From contig NZ_JANUBZ010000005.1 of the NCBI RefSeq assembly GCF_024808665.1, positions 322,170-386,169 of the forward strand: 64,000 nucleotides of DNA. The letters run 5' to 3'. Positions 55,415 to 62,619 of the stretch are shown here, piece after piece. Both the position numbers and the translations under genes were made by a program. Below the pieces are notes generated by a model that saw only the letters and a program-made list of their open reading frames with translations, made no database searches and was not told the DNA's origin. Numbering within the stretch: position 1 is the stretch's first letter; every line of letters begins with the position of its first letter. The stretch is from Mucilaginibacter empetricola. GTDB taxonomy: Bacteria; Bacteroidota; Bacteroidia; Sphingobacteriales; Sphingobacteriaceae.

Positions 55415-56164
55415 ATGCAAACCGTAAGAATAACCACCTCACAAAATATTGATATTGACTACGAAGTAGCTGGTTTTGGCGAACGTTTGCTGGCAAGGTT
55501 AATTGATGTTGGAATATTAGTGGTGTTATTAATTTTAGGAACGATAATAGGAGCCTCTACTCCCGAAGGTTTTCGTTCTACAGTAACCATTATCATACTG
55601 GTATCTGTTTATCTGGCCGTATTTGTTTTTTATGATTTGGCTTGTGAAGTGTTTATGAACGGCCAAAGCATAGGTAAACGAATAATGAAGATAAAAGTGA
55701 TAAGCCTTGACGGCGCACGGCCTTCATTGGGCCAGTATATGTTGAGATGGCTTTTTCGGATTGTTGATTTTACCCTAAGCTCACAACTATGCGCAATTAT
55801 AAGCGTGCTGGTATCTGAAAAACACCAGCGTGTTGGCGACATGGTAGCAGGTACAACACTTATAAAAACACAACCCCGAACCCTATTAAATAATTTGGTT
55901 TTTAGGCCTGTTGAAGATGAGTATACACCGGTGTTTTATGAAGCCACACAATTAAGTGATCGCGATATTACCCTCATTCAGGAAGTGGTACGTAATTATT
56001 TTCAAACCGGAAACACGGTGGTAGTTTACAGCACCGCGGCCAAAATAAAAGAGCTTTTATCAATTAAGCCGTTGGATGGTATGGACGATTTGTTGTTTTT
56101 GCAGACTGTTGTTAAAGATTATACCCATTTAATTACGCTTAGTGACCTGCCGACAAACAGCTAA
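55415..56164 (+). CDS. RDD family membrane protein
   Basis: Membrane protein of 249 residues with an RDD domain (about 20-150): the Arg and two Asp-type positions are represented in GERLLARLIDVGILVVLLIL, YDLACEVFMNGQSIGKRIM and VGDMVAGTTLIK. Three transmembrane helices are visible. The C-terminal part (about 165-249) is soluble. RDD proteins are often suggested to be transporters or channel accessory proteins. It belongs to the SpoIIM-MoxR cluster by location on the opposite strand. Its last 26 bases overlap the convergent DUF2752 gene. Confidence 0.87.
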   Translation: MQTVRITTSQNIDIDYEVAGFGERLLARLIDVGILVVLLILGTIIGASTPEGFRSTVTIIILVSVYLAVFVFYDLACEVFMNGQSIGKRIMKIKVISLDGARPSLGQYMLRWLFRIVDFTLSSQLCAIISVLVSEKHQRVGDMVAGTTLIKTQPRTLLNNLVFRPVEDEYTPVFYEATQLSDRDITLIQEVVRNYFQTGNTVVVYSTAAKIKELLSIKPLDGMDDLLFLQTVVKDYTHLITLSDLPTNS

Positions 56165-56552
56165 ACGGATACAAAGGAATATTGCGGGTGATCCAGAAAA
56201 TGGTTACTACGCAAAAAAGAATTTTTGGCGTTAAAGGATTATAAAGTATTTCCCATCTGATATCTTTTTTTGAGAGGATCGAAGCAGTTTTATAGCCAAA
56301 ATGTACAGCCAAAAACGGCAGGCATATCACCATTAACAGATTATAGCCAATAGCTTGTTTTAAATGACCATGTAACAAACTGCTAAGCGCCCGCTGCGAC
56401 CCACAACCGGGGCAGTCGAGCCCGGTTATTACGTAAAAAGGACATTTGGGAAAGAACCCATATTTCGCCGGGTCATATTTATAGTAAACAACGCCTAATA
56501 TTGTTATTAAAATTAGTGCAGCAGCAAAATAGAGGTTCTTTTTTTGAAACAT
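56139..56552 (-). CDS. DUF2752 family membrane protein
   Basis: Protein of 137 residues with two to three transmembrane helices and the family signature CPFYVITGLDCPGCGSQRALSSLLHG (centred near residues 38-63), in which two CxxC-like cysteine groups may bind metal. Function unknown. It overlaps the upstream CD225-like gene by one base (TAATG) and the end of the convergent RDD gene by 26 bases, indicating translation coupling with the former and tight packing. Confidence 0.8.
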   Translation of the reverse strand: MFQKKNLYFAAALILITILGVVYYKYDPAKYGFFPKCPFYVITGLDCPGCGSQRALSSLLHGHLKQAIGYNLLMVICLPFLAVHFGYKTASILSKKDIRWEILYNPLTPKILFCVVTIFWITRNIPLYPFSCLSAGH

Positions 56553-56845
56553 TAAGAGCGATGTGGTAAAAAGCTAAGTCCGATGGCGAAAACGAAAATA
56601 AAATAAAGGACAATTACTGCAAGGCCTGTCCAAAATCCAATTTTTGTCCATTTGCCAGCTTGTTGTGAGGTAGTTAGAGCGCCTTCATAATCTCCGGCAT
56701 CGTATTTACTGTTTACTGATGCGGCAAATACAATGCCTACTATACCGAACGGTAAACAGCAAAAAATAGTAACCAAAATTGATTCTACTAACCAGTTTTT
56801 AGGGCGTGGGTTTGGTGCTTGTGAAAAGGGTTGTGATTGATCCAT
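56552..56845 (-). CDS. CD225/dispanin family small membrane protein
   Basis: Protein of 97 residues with two transmembrane helices (about 20-42 and 74-94) separated by a short conserved loop (FAASVNSKYDAGDYEGALTTS). This is the CD225/dispanin fold, related to animal IFITM proteins, with a proline-rich N terminus (PFSQAPNPRPKNW). Bacterial members are common next to DUF2752, as here, and their role is unknown. Coupled to the DUF2752 gene by a one-base overlap. Confidence 0.8.
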   Translation of the reverse strand: MDQSQPFSQAPNPRPKNWLVESILVTIFCCLPFGIVGIVFAASVNSKYDAGDYEGALTTSQQAGKWTKIGFWTGLAVIVLYFIFVFAIGLSFLPHRS

Positions 56846-56941
56846 TTGTGATAAAGAGTTTTAGTTTTTATTGAGGATGAAGATATTAAATCTATTTCAA
56901 AATTTCAAAATAATAGATCACTGAATCTGTCAATACAATCG

Positions 56942-56949
56942 TAATTTTG
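56942..56949 (+). promoter_or_regulatory. -7 box TAATTTTG upstream of sdaA
   Basis: Exact TAnnTTTG match ending 5 bases before the ATG at 56955, again predicting a leaderless message. Confidence 0.5.
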
Positions 56950-56954
56950 CCACG

Positions 56955-58382
56955 ATGCAAAAGGAACAGATTTCGGTTTTTGATATGTTTAAGATAGGCA
57001 TAGGCCCGTCAAGCTCGCACACATTGGGCCCATGGCGTGCCGCGCAGCAATTTGTACAATTGCTTGAACGTAACCAGGTATTGCCGCTTGTGGTTGAAAT
57101 AAAGATTTTACTTTATGGCTCCTTAGCCAAAACCGGAAAGGGACACGGTACCGACATAGCCATTTTGCTGGGATTAAGCGGTGATGATCCGGTAACTTTT
57201 GAGGTTGATCAGGTGAAGCCTAAAACCGAAGATATCAGAATATCAAACAAACTGGTACTGGCCGGCAAAAAGGAGATTAGTTTTTTTGTAAACGATGATC
57301 TGTTGTTTCTTTTTAATGAGAGTTTGCCTTATCATCCTAATGCGGTAACCTTTCAGGCATTTTTGAGTAATGGTACAGCAGTTTCAGAGACATATTACTC
57401 TATAGGCGGTGGTTTTGTGGTAAAAGAAGGTGGTGAAAGCGAATCTAAAGCCGAGGTTGATTTGCCTTTTCCTATTGACACAGCCAATAACCTGCTGCAC
57501 TGGTGCATAAAAACCGGTCTCAAAATATCAGAGGTGGTGATGGAGAACGAACTGGCCTGGCGCAGCGAACAGGAAACATTAACCGGCGTACTCAACATAT
57601 TCAAAGCGCTTAAAGATTGTATTTATCGTGGCTGCCATACAACGGGTGTATTGCCTGGTGGCCTTAACGTTGCACGCAGAGCTGCTGCACAAAACAAGCG
57701 GTTAATTAGCGGCCAGCCCTACAATAACTTTGATGAGTGGGTAGCAGCTATCCGTAATACGGGTAACAGTTTTCAAAATACTTTAAACTGGGTAAGCTGT
57801 TTTGCTTTGGCTGTTAATGAAGAAAATGCATCATTCGGCAGGGTAGTAACTGCACCTACTAATGGGGCCGCCGGAGTTATACCTGCTGTACTGCAATATT
57901 ATCTTGTTTTTTGCGATGGTTATACTGATAAACGCATCATCCAGTTTTTATTAACTGCTTCAGAGATAGGCAGCATATTTAAAAAAGGGGCAACCATATC
58001 GGCCGCTATGGGTGGATGCCAGGCGGAGATAGGCGTATCATCTGCCATGGCTGCTGCGGCATTAACCGAATGCCTGGGTGGTACCCAGCGACAGGTGCTA
58101 ATGGCTGCCGAAATTGCTATGGAACATCACTTGGGCTTAACCTGCGATCCTATTGGCGGACTTGTGCAGGTGCCTTGCATAGAGCGTAATACCATGGGGG
58201 CTATAAAGGCCATCACGGCATCACAACTGGCATTGCAAACCAATCCTGATAATGCCAAAGTAAGCCTTGATGCTGTTGTTAGAACCATGTGGCAAACCGC
58301 TTTGGATATGAACTCCAAATACAAAGAAACTTCTGATGGTGGCCTGGCTATTAATATCCCGCTGAGCTTGCCGGAGTGTTAA
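56955..58382 (+). CDS. sdaA: L-serine ammonia-lyase (iron-sulphur)
   Basis: Deaminates L-serine to pyruvate and ammonia. The 475 residues fuse the beta domain (1-160; [20 protein letters not shown]) and the alpha domain (about 190-475) in one chain, the single-chain form of the iron-sulphur serine dehydratases. The [4Fe-4S] cysteines are in GGCQAEIG and [18 protein letters not shown], and the C-terminal segment is normal. It stands alone, and its own leaderless promoter seems likely. It lies opposite to the following toxin-antitoxin pair. Confidence 0.95.
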   Translation: MQKEQISVFDMFKIGIGPSSSHTLGPWRAAQQFVQLLERNQVLPLVVEIKILLYGSLAKTGKGHGTDIAILLGLSGDDPVTFEVDQVKPKTEDIRISNKLVLAGKKEISFFVNDDLLFLFNESLPYHPNAVTFQAFLSNGTAVSETYYSIGGGFVVKEGGESESKAEVDLPFPIDTANNLLHWCIKTGLKISEVVMENELAWRSEQETLTGVLNIFKALKDCIYRGCHTTGVLPGGLNVARRAAAQNKRLISGQPYNNFDEWVAAIRNTGNSFQNTLNWVSCFALAVNEENASFGRVVTAPTNGAAGVIPAVLQYYLVFCDGYTDKRIIQFLLTASEIGSIFKKGATISAAMGGCQAEIGVSSAMAAAALTECLGGTQRQVLMAAEIAMEHHLGLTCDPIGGLVQVPCIERNTMGAIKAITASQLALQTNPDNAKVSLDAVVRTMWQTALDMNSKYKETSDGGLAINIPLSLPEC

Positions 58383-58402
58383 TGATGGGGAATATTAGGT
58401 GA

Positions 58403-58822
58403 TCAAAGAATGCTATTTCCTTCTAATAATTTTTCAAATTCATCCAACCGAAGAGTCGGAATTGAAGGAAAGTCAATCTTTTTCAAAATATTAAAGTGAC
58501 TGTCATTTGTAATGATATAGTCTGCGTTCGATGCAAAAGCGCAATCAACAAATTTATTGTCGTCTTCGTCAATACTAATAAGATTGAGATTGTAATAAAC
58601 GGTTGTAAATAATACAGTTGAAAGCTCTGTTAACGAACGAATAACGCTGACCGACACTAAAGAGTTCCAATGATGTGAAAGCTGTTCTTCATATTCAGCA
58701 AGTATATCGGTGGTTATGGCAACATTTATCTTCTTGTCAAGAATTAAGCGATATAACCAATGGAATTTTGACTTTGAGGAAATAGAAACCAATAGAACAT
58801 TGGTATCAATAACAACCAACAT
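58403..58822 (-). CDS. PIN-domain toxin (COG1569 type ribonuclease)
   Basis: Putative RNase toxin of 139 residues. The PIN acidic residues are visible: D6 (VVIDTNVLL), E43 (DILAEYEEQL), the D85-EDD cluster followed by N89 and D93, and D107 in IITNDSHF. The subfamily is the one annotated as putative toxin-antitoxin component, PIN family. It follows its probable antitoxin by 5 bases. The RNA target cannot be predicted. Confidence 0.85.
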   Translation of the reverse strand: MLVVIDTNVLLVSISSKSKFHWLYRLILDKKINVAITTDILAEYEEQLSHHWNSLVSVSVIRSLTELSTVLFTTVYYNLNLISIDEDDNKFVDCAFASNADYIITNDSHFNILKKIDFPSIPTLRLDEFEKLLEGNSIL

Positions 58823-58827
58823 TGTAT

Positions 58828-59037
58828 TTAAGATTTATTATTAAGCCATGTTTCCATATCCTCATCGTTCAGCCCCTTTTTATCCCAAATAGCATCGGCT
58901 TCAGAAATAGCCTTGTCTGCATAAAATCCAGATAATAGGTCCTTTAATTCGATAAGTTCATTGTCAGAAAGATTGGTGCTGAATAATTTCATCAGCTCGA
59001 TCTGCACGTTACTTAATGGATAATTTAAAACACTCAT
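58828..59037 (-). CDS. Antitoxin of the PIN toxin-antitoxin pair
   Basis: Small helical protein of 69 residues, upstream of the PIN toxin by 5 bases on the same strand. The C-terminal region AISEADAIWDKKGLNDEDMETWLNNKS is typical of small antitoxins that wrap around a PIN toxin, while the N-terminal part (LSNVQIELMKLFSTNLSDNELIELKDLLSG) probably dimerises or binds DNA. No classical ribbon-helix-helix motif is certain. The upstream 248 bases contain a MITE-like repeat. Confidence 0.75.
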   Translation of the reverse strand: MSVLNYPLSNVQIELMKLFSTNLSDNELIELKDLLSGFYADKAISEADAIWDKKGLNDEDMETWLNNKS

Positions 59038-59124
59038 AAAATTTGTTTAACGAATTTACGCAAAAACAAATAAACAGCAAAATGCATAAAGGTTTAGTAC
59101 GCTATATCTGCCGTGAGTAGCAAG

Positions 59125-59213
59125 AGCGAGAGATCTTCTTCACCATGCTTGTAGACGATTTGTATAGCGAAGACTTTTCTCTTGAAGAAGATATTTCACT
59201 ACGTTCAATATGA
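59125..59213. repeat. MITE-like palindromic repeat of the GTCATATTGAACGTAGTGAA type
   Basis: Left arm 59125-59140 (AGCGAGAGATCTTCTT) and right arm 59185-59200 (AAGAAGATATTTCACT) are complementary at about 13 of 16 positions. The right side continues to 59213 as the reverse complement of GTCATATTGAACGTAGTG. I recognise this as a frequent intergenic palindromic repeat in Sphingobacteriaceae. It lies between the antitoxin gene and the SGNH gene; no ORF. Confidence 0.5.
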
Positions 59214-59285
59214 CAAAAAGAGCATTGCGTTAAAAATTCTGTCAATTCTTTAATTCTGCAAATTCCGGTTCAGACAAAAGACTCC

Positions 59286-60017
59286 CTACCTCTTCAACCT
59301 CGCCTCAACCAAAGGAGTTAATAAGCTAACCCATAGCTGATACATTTTTGCCGATGGATGCAGCCCATCAGGAGCTATTAAAGTAGGATCATTTGCCGCT
59401 TCACGAGAAATAGGAGTTATATCAATATAATGTACTCCCGCTTGTAGGCTGATAGCTTTATTTATAGCATTAAACTGATCTATTTGAGGGCCAATTACCG
59501 CATCTTGTCCGTTGGCAAAGGGTGTTACGCCATAATCAGGTATCGACAGAACAAAAACTCTGCTGGTATCGCCATGTGCAAAATTGATTGCCGTATTTAA
59601 TACCTCTGCAAATTTTATCTTGTAATTATCCTCACTCAAATGCTGGTACTGGTCATTTACACCTATAAGCAAAGTGACAAAGGTAAATTTTTGATTAGTG
59701 ATGCCGCTTGCTGATATTGCATCTATTAGGTTGTCAGTTGTCCAGCCGGTGGTGGCAATAATGGTTGGCGAGGTTACTTTTAATGCTTGTCCGTTTAATA
59801 CGCTGTATAGCTGATACGGAAACGCTTGCGACTCGGGCACTGCCTCACCAACGGTGTACGAATCGCCGAGGGCAAGGTAATTAAGGGTATCATTTGCGTT
59901 GGTCATGGTGGTTGTAGTAGATTGGGTGTCGGTCTCTACCGGTGGCAGTGTATTTTGGTTTTTGGCGCAGCCGGATAGCGTGGTTAATGATAATAGAATA
60001 ATCTGTAATGCTCTCAT
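59286..60017 (-). CDS. SGNH/GDSL hydrolase lipoprotein
   Basis: Secreted esterase/lipase-type enzyme of 243 residues, anchored by a lipidated C17 (LTTLSGC). The SGNH motifs are complete: block I ALGDSYTVGE (S53), the block III-like GVND near residue 119, and block V PDGLHPSAKMY near 222 with the catalytic Asp and His. The substrate is an ester in the periplasm or at the outer membrane, not identifiable here. Its start overlaps the lipB stop by 4 bases (ATGA), so it is coupled to lipB. Confidence 0.87.
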   Translation of the reverse strand: MRALQIILLSLTTLSGCAKNQNTLPPVETDTQSTTTTMTNANDTLNYLALGDSYTVGEAVPESQAFPYQLYSVLNGQALKVTSPTIIATTGWTTDNLIDAISASGITNQKFTFVTLLIGVNDQYQHLSEDNYKIKFAEVLNTAINFAHGDTSRVFVLSIPDYGVTPFANGQDAVIGPQIDQFNAINKAISLQAGVHYIDITPISREAANDPTLIAPDGLHPSAKMYQLWVSLLTPLVEARLKR

Positions 60018-60739
60018 TGTGATATCTCCATATTGAACAATACGGAAATATGCTGTTTTAAGATTTCTTTAACTTCATTAATATCAACCTTGTGCCCTAA
60101 CTCTTGTTGCATAGATGTTACTGCTTTATCATCAATACCACAGGGAACTATGTTTTTAAAATATTCCAGATCGGTATTGATATTAAATGCCAGGCCATGC
60201 ATGGTAACCCAACGGCTGCATCTAACACCCAAAGCACAAATTTTACGGGCATTTTCGTTATCGGCATCAAACCAAACTCCTGTATAACCCGGATATCTGC
60301 CCGCCTGCAAACCATAATGAGCAAGCGTAAGTATCACCGCTTCTTCCAGCGTGCGTAGATACAGGTGGATGTCGGTAAAAAAGTTATCCAGATCAAGAAT
60401 AGGGTACGATACAATTTGCCCCGGGCCATGATAGGTAATATCACCACCACGGTTAATAAGGTAATAGGCCGCTTTCTTTTCTTTTAGTCCTTTTTCATCT
60501 AACAATAAATGTTCCGGCTTACCGCTTTTACCAAGCGTGTATACATGCGGATGCTCGCAGAATACAAGGTAGTTGGGCGTTGGTGTTTCTTCCATTTCAT
60601 CACCTTCGGATGCTATTGCCCGGTTGCGCTGCGCTATTTTTAAGTTAACGGTATCCGCAAAAATAGCTTCCTGTTTGTCCCAGGCTTCTTTATAATCTAT
60701 CAGGCCCCAGTCCTGAAAAAAAACTTGCTTGTTTTTCAT
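60014..60739 (-). CDS. lipB: Octanoyltransferase LipB
   Basis: Transfers octanoate from acyl carrier protein to lipoyl domains, the first step of lipoate synthesis. The 241 residues show RGGDITYHGPGQIVSYP (97-113), the catalytic lysine K167 in KICALGVRC and the catalytic cysteine C200 in VPCGIDD. The N terminus (1-50) is slightly extended. It overlaps the SGNH gene by 4 bases and is 9 bases downstream of the phosphopantetheinyl transferase gene, so two ACP-related functions are expressed together. Confidence 0.95.
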   Translation of the reverse strand: MKNKQVFFQDWGLIDYKEAWDKQEAIFADTVNLKIAQRNRAIASEGDEMEETPTPNYLVFCEHPHVYTLGKSGKPEHLLLDEKGLKEKKAAYYLINRGGDITYHGPGQIVSYPILDLDNFFTDIHLYLRTLEEAVILTLAHYGLQAGRYPGYTGVWFDADNENARKICALGVRCSRWVTMHGLAFNINTDLEYFKNIVPCGIDDKAVTSMQQELGHKVDINEVKEILKQHISVLFNMEISQ

Positions 60740-60748
60740 TTTAATAAA

Positions 60749-61384
60749 TTATCCTTTTACGTAACCAACCATGTAATCGTGATATTGCAGATAACCTACC
60801 TCGTAGCTTTGGTTTACATCGCCTTTTTTTAAATGTGCATCAACAAATCCATGTCCCTCAAACTGAAAAGGCTCTAACAAGATGTTGTTTACAAACGATA
60901 CTTCTTTTTGGCCATAACATTTATAAACCGCCTCTTTGGCACACCAGCAAACGTATAGCTGGTTTATTTTTTGCTGTTGGTTTAAAAAAGCCAGCTCTTC
61001 TTTGCGCATAAACTTGTGGGCAATACGCTCCACCTTTTCTTTTATCTGCTCAATATCTATCCCCACGGGCTTGGTGCTGATCATTACCGCGGCATAATCA
61101 AAAGAGTGACTTAGGGAGATATGGTAGGGTAGGTTTACCAGGTAAGGCTTGCCATGTGCATCAATTTTGCAGTCGATATATTCATCGGTGCGCAGCATTT
61201 TGCGGAGCAGTACCCGCGTACCTAACCAATGCAGGTTGCGTTTGCCTATTTTTAGTTTTTCGTAATAAGCTTTTTCCTGCTCGTCTAACTGTAGCTGATT
61301 GTAGAGTTCATCAGCCTCTTCTTCTATTTTCCAGATAGCAAATTCTGTATCGTCATCAACCTGCTGTCTGTATGCTATAGCCAT
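60749..61384 (-). CDS. 4'-phosphopantetheinyl transferase superfamily protein
   Basis: Sfp-type enzyme (211 residues) that attaches phosphopantetheine to a serine of carrier proteins. The Mg-binding signature is VGIDIE (D110, E112), with the distal motif WCAKEAVYK (147-155). HISLSHS (88-94) is also typical. The two-subdomain length of about 210 residues marks the Sfp class rather than AcpS, so the target may be a secondary-metabolism carrier or fatty-acid ACP. It is the first gene of the lipB group, with a promoter box upstream. Confidence 0.87.
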   Translation of the reverse strand: MAIAYRQQVDDDTEFAIWKIEEEADELYNQLQLDEQEKAYYEKLKIGKRNLHWLGTRVLLRKMLRTDEYIDCKIDAHGKPYLVNLPYHISLSHSFDYAAVMISTKPVGIDIEQIKEKVERIAHKFMRKEELAFLNQQQKINQLYVCWCAKEAVYKCYGQKEVSFVNNILLEPFQFEGHGFVDAHLKKGDVNQSYEVGYLQYHDYMVGYVKG

Positions 61385-61409
61385 AAATGTAAAATTGCAA
61401 AAAGGATGA

Positions 61410-61417
61410 CAAACTTA
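61410..61417 (-). promoter_or_regulatory. -7 box TAAGTTTG upstream of the PPTase gene
   Basis: Exact TAnnTTTG match on the reverse strand, 25 bases before the ATG. It could drive the PPTase-lipB-SGNH group. Confidence 0.4.
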
Positions 61418-61483
61418 TATCAAATTAATTTAATTTGTATCGCTTTTCAGCAATTATAAACCATTCATCTAAATAATTACGGT

Positions 61484-62308
61484 ATGTTAACTAAAATGCT
61501 CACTCCCGAGGAGATTGCGCTTTATCATAAGCAGGGTTATTTGATTAAAAAAGGTTTCTGCTCATCGCCAGAAATAGACAAATTGTATAAAACCGCTTTG
61601 GATGACAATGCCATGCGCAACAATGCCCTCGACCTTAATGATCAAACCGGCAAAAAGACACGGCTATCGCTTTGGTTTACGCCGGGTAAAGATGTGTTTG
61701 GATATTTAACACGCAGCGAAAGAATGATAAGCGTTGCCACTGAACTGCTTGACGGCGATGCACCAGTATGTCATTTCCACTCCAAACTGATGCAAAAAGA
61801 GCCACGCGTTGGCGGTGCCTGGGAGTGGCATCAGGACTATGGCTATTGGTATAAAAACCAGTTTATGTTTCCTAATGAATTAATTAGTGTGATGATTGCC
61901 CTTACCGAAGCCAATAAACAGAATGGATGCTTGCAGGTGATAAAAGGATCGCATAAATTAGGCAGAGTAAACCACGGCTTTGCCGGCGAACAGGTAGGTG
62001 CCGATATGACGATGGTTAATAATGCTTTAAAAACTATGGAGCTGGTTTATGTGGAATTGCAGCCCGGCGATGCCCTGATTTTCCATAGTAACTTGCTGCA
62101 TCGGTCCGAAGCTAATTTGTCTGATCATCCGCGATGGTCCATCATATCATGTTATAACCTGCAATCAAACCCGGCTTATAACGAAACATCATCGGCCTAT
62201 AAAATACCGGTTGATGTAGTGCCCGATGAGGCTATTTTAACATGGCAGGCAGGCTCACTATCGGATGCTGATTTCCTGAAAAAGGAGAACGACCCGGCGT
62301 TGAAGTAG
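61484..62308 (+). CDS. Phytanoyl-CoA dioxygenase-like 2-oxoglutarate/Fe(II) oxygenase
   Basis: Non-haem iron oxygenase of 274 residues from the PhyH family. The iron triad is H116-x-D118 (WEWHQDYGYW) and H206 (NLLHRSE); R217 (HPRWSI) is in place to bind 2-oxoglutarate. The start LTPEEIALYHKQGYLIKKGF is the usual PhyH opening. The natural substrate is unknown. Bacterial PhyH members hydroxylate diverse small molecules, and the neighbour on the same strand is a Gfo/Idh oxidoreductase. The two may form a sugar or inositol catabolic pair, now separated by repeats. Confidence 0.85.
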   Translation: MLTKMLTPEEIALYHKQGYLIKKGFCSSPEIDKLYKTALDDNAMRNNALDLNDQTGKKTRLSLWFTPGKDVFGYLTRSERMISVATELLDGDAPVCHFHSKLMQKEPRVGGAWEWHQDYGYWYKNQFMFPNELISVMIALTEANKQNGCLQVIKGSHKLGRVNHGFAGEQVGADMTMVNNALKTMELVYVELQPGDALIFHSNLLHRSEANLSDHPRWSIISCYNLQSNPAYNETSSAYKIPVDVVPDEAILTWQAGSLSDADFLKKENDPALK

Positions 62309-62310
62309 GT

Positions 62311-62601
62311 AGTCATTAGTTCATTGGTGTCATTAGTTCATTGGGGCATTGGCGTCACTCTTCGCGCGTCATTGCGAGCGTAGCGAAGCAATCTCTATAC
62401 TGTACAGGGGGGAAGAGAAAGGGCGTAAAACTTGCATGACCGATCTGCATAGATAGAGATTGCTTCTTCGTACCTCATTGCAATGACGTGCGAAAAGGGC
62501 CACCCATCCAACAAACCAATGACCTAATGACGGCAATGACACTAATTACGCCAATGCCCAATGAACTAATGAACAAATGACACCAATGAACAAACTAATG
62601 A
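62311..62601. repeat. Intergenic inverted-repeat element E (GTTCATTGG word)
   Basis: The left arm (62311-62355) is made of CATTAGTTCATTGGTGT-type words and ends GGGGCATTGGCGT. The right arm (62548-62601) is their reverse complement (ACGCCAATGCCC, AATGAACTAATGAAC, ACACCAATGAAC). Long stretches match with small indels. Short direct repeats occur inside each arm. Together this is the largest non-coding element in the window. Confidence 0.65.
62358..62497. repeat. Nested palindromic repeat (GTCATTGCGAGC...GAAGCAATCTC type)
   Basis: The left arm 62358-62398 (core GTCATTGCGAGC and GAAGCAATCTCTAT) pairs with the right arm 62453-62497 (ATAGAGATTGCTTC and TGCAATGACG) with a few mismatches and an indel, around an about 54-base centre. 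This is a known widespread bacterial palindromic repeat, inserted inside element E. Confidence 0.65.
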
Positions 62602-62619
62602 ACCAATAAACAAAAAAAT

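Larger units (their letters stand above)
62309..62619. other. Repeat-filled spacer between PhyH-like and Gfo/Idh genes
   Basis: 311 bases with no gene. Almost all of it is the inverted-repeat element E with the nested palindromic repeat listed below; only a few bases on either side are unique. Confidence 0.7.

Noticed and set aside
62311..62601. Possible CRISPR array (repeated CATTAGTTCATTGG words)
   Set aside because: Words are direct repeats only within an arm, are inverted between arms, have no regular spacers of 25-40 bases, and there are no cas genes.
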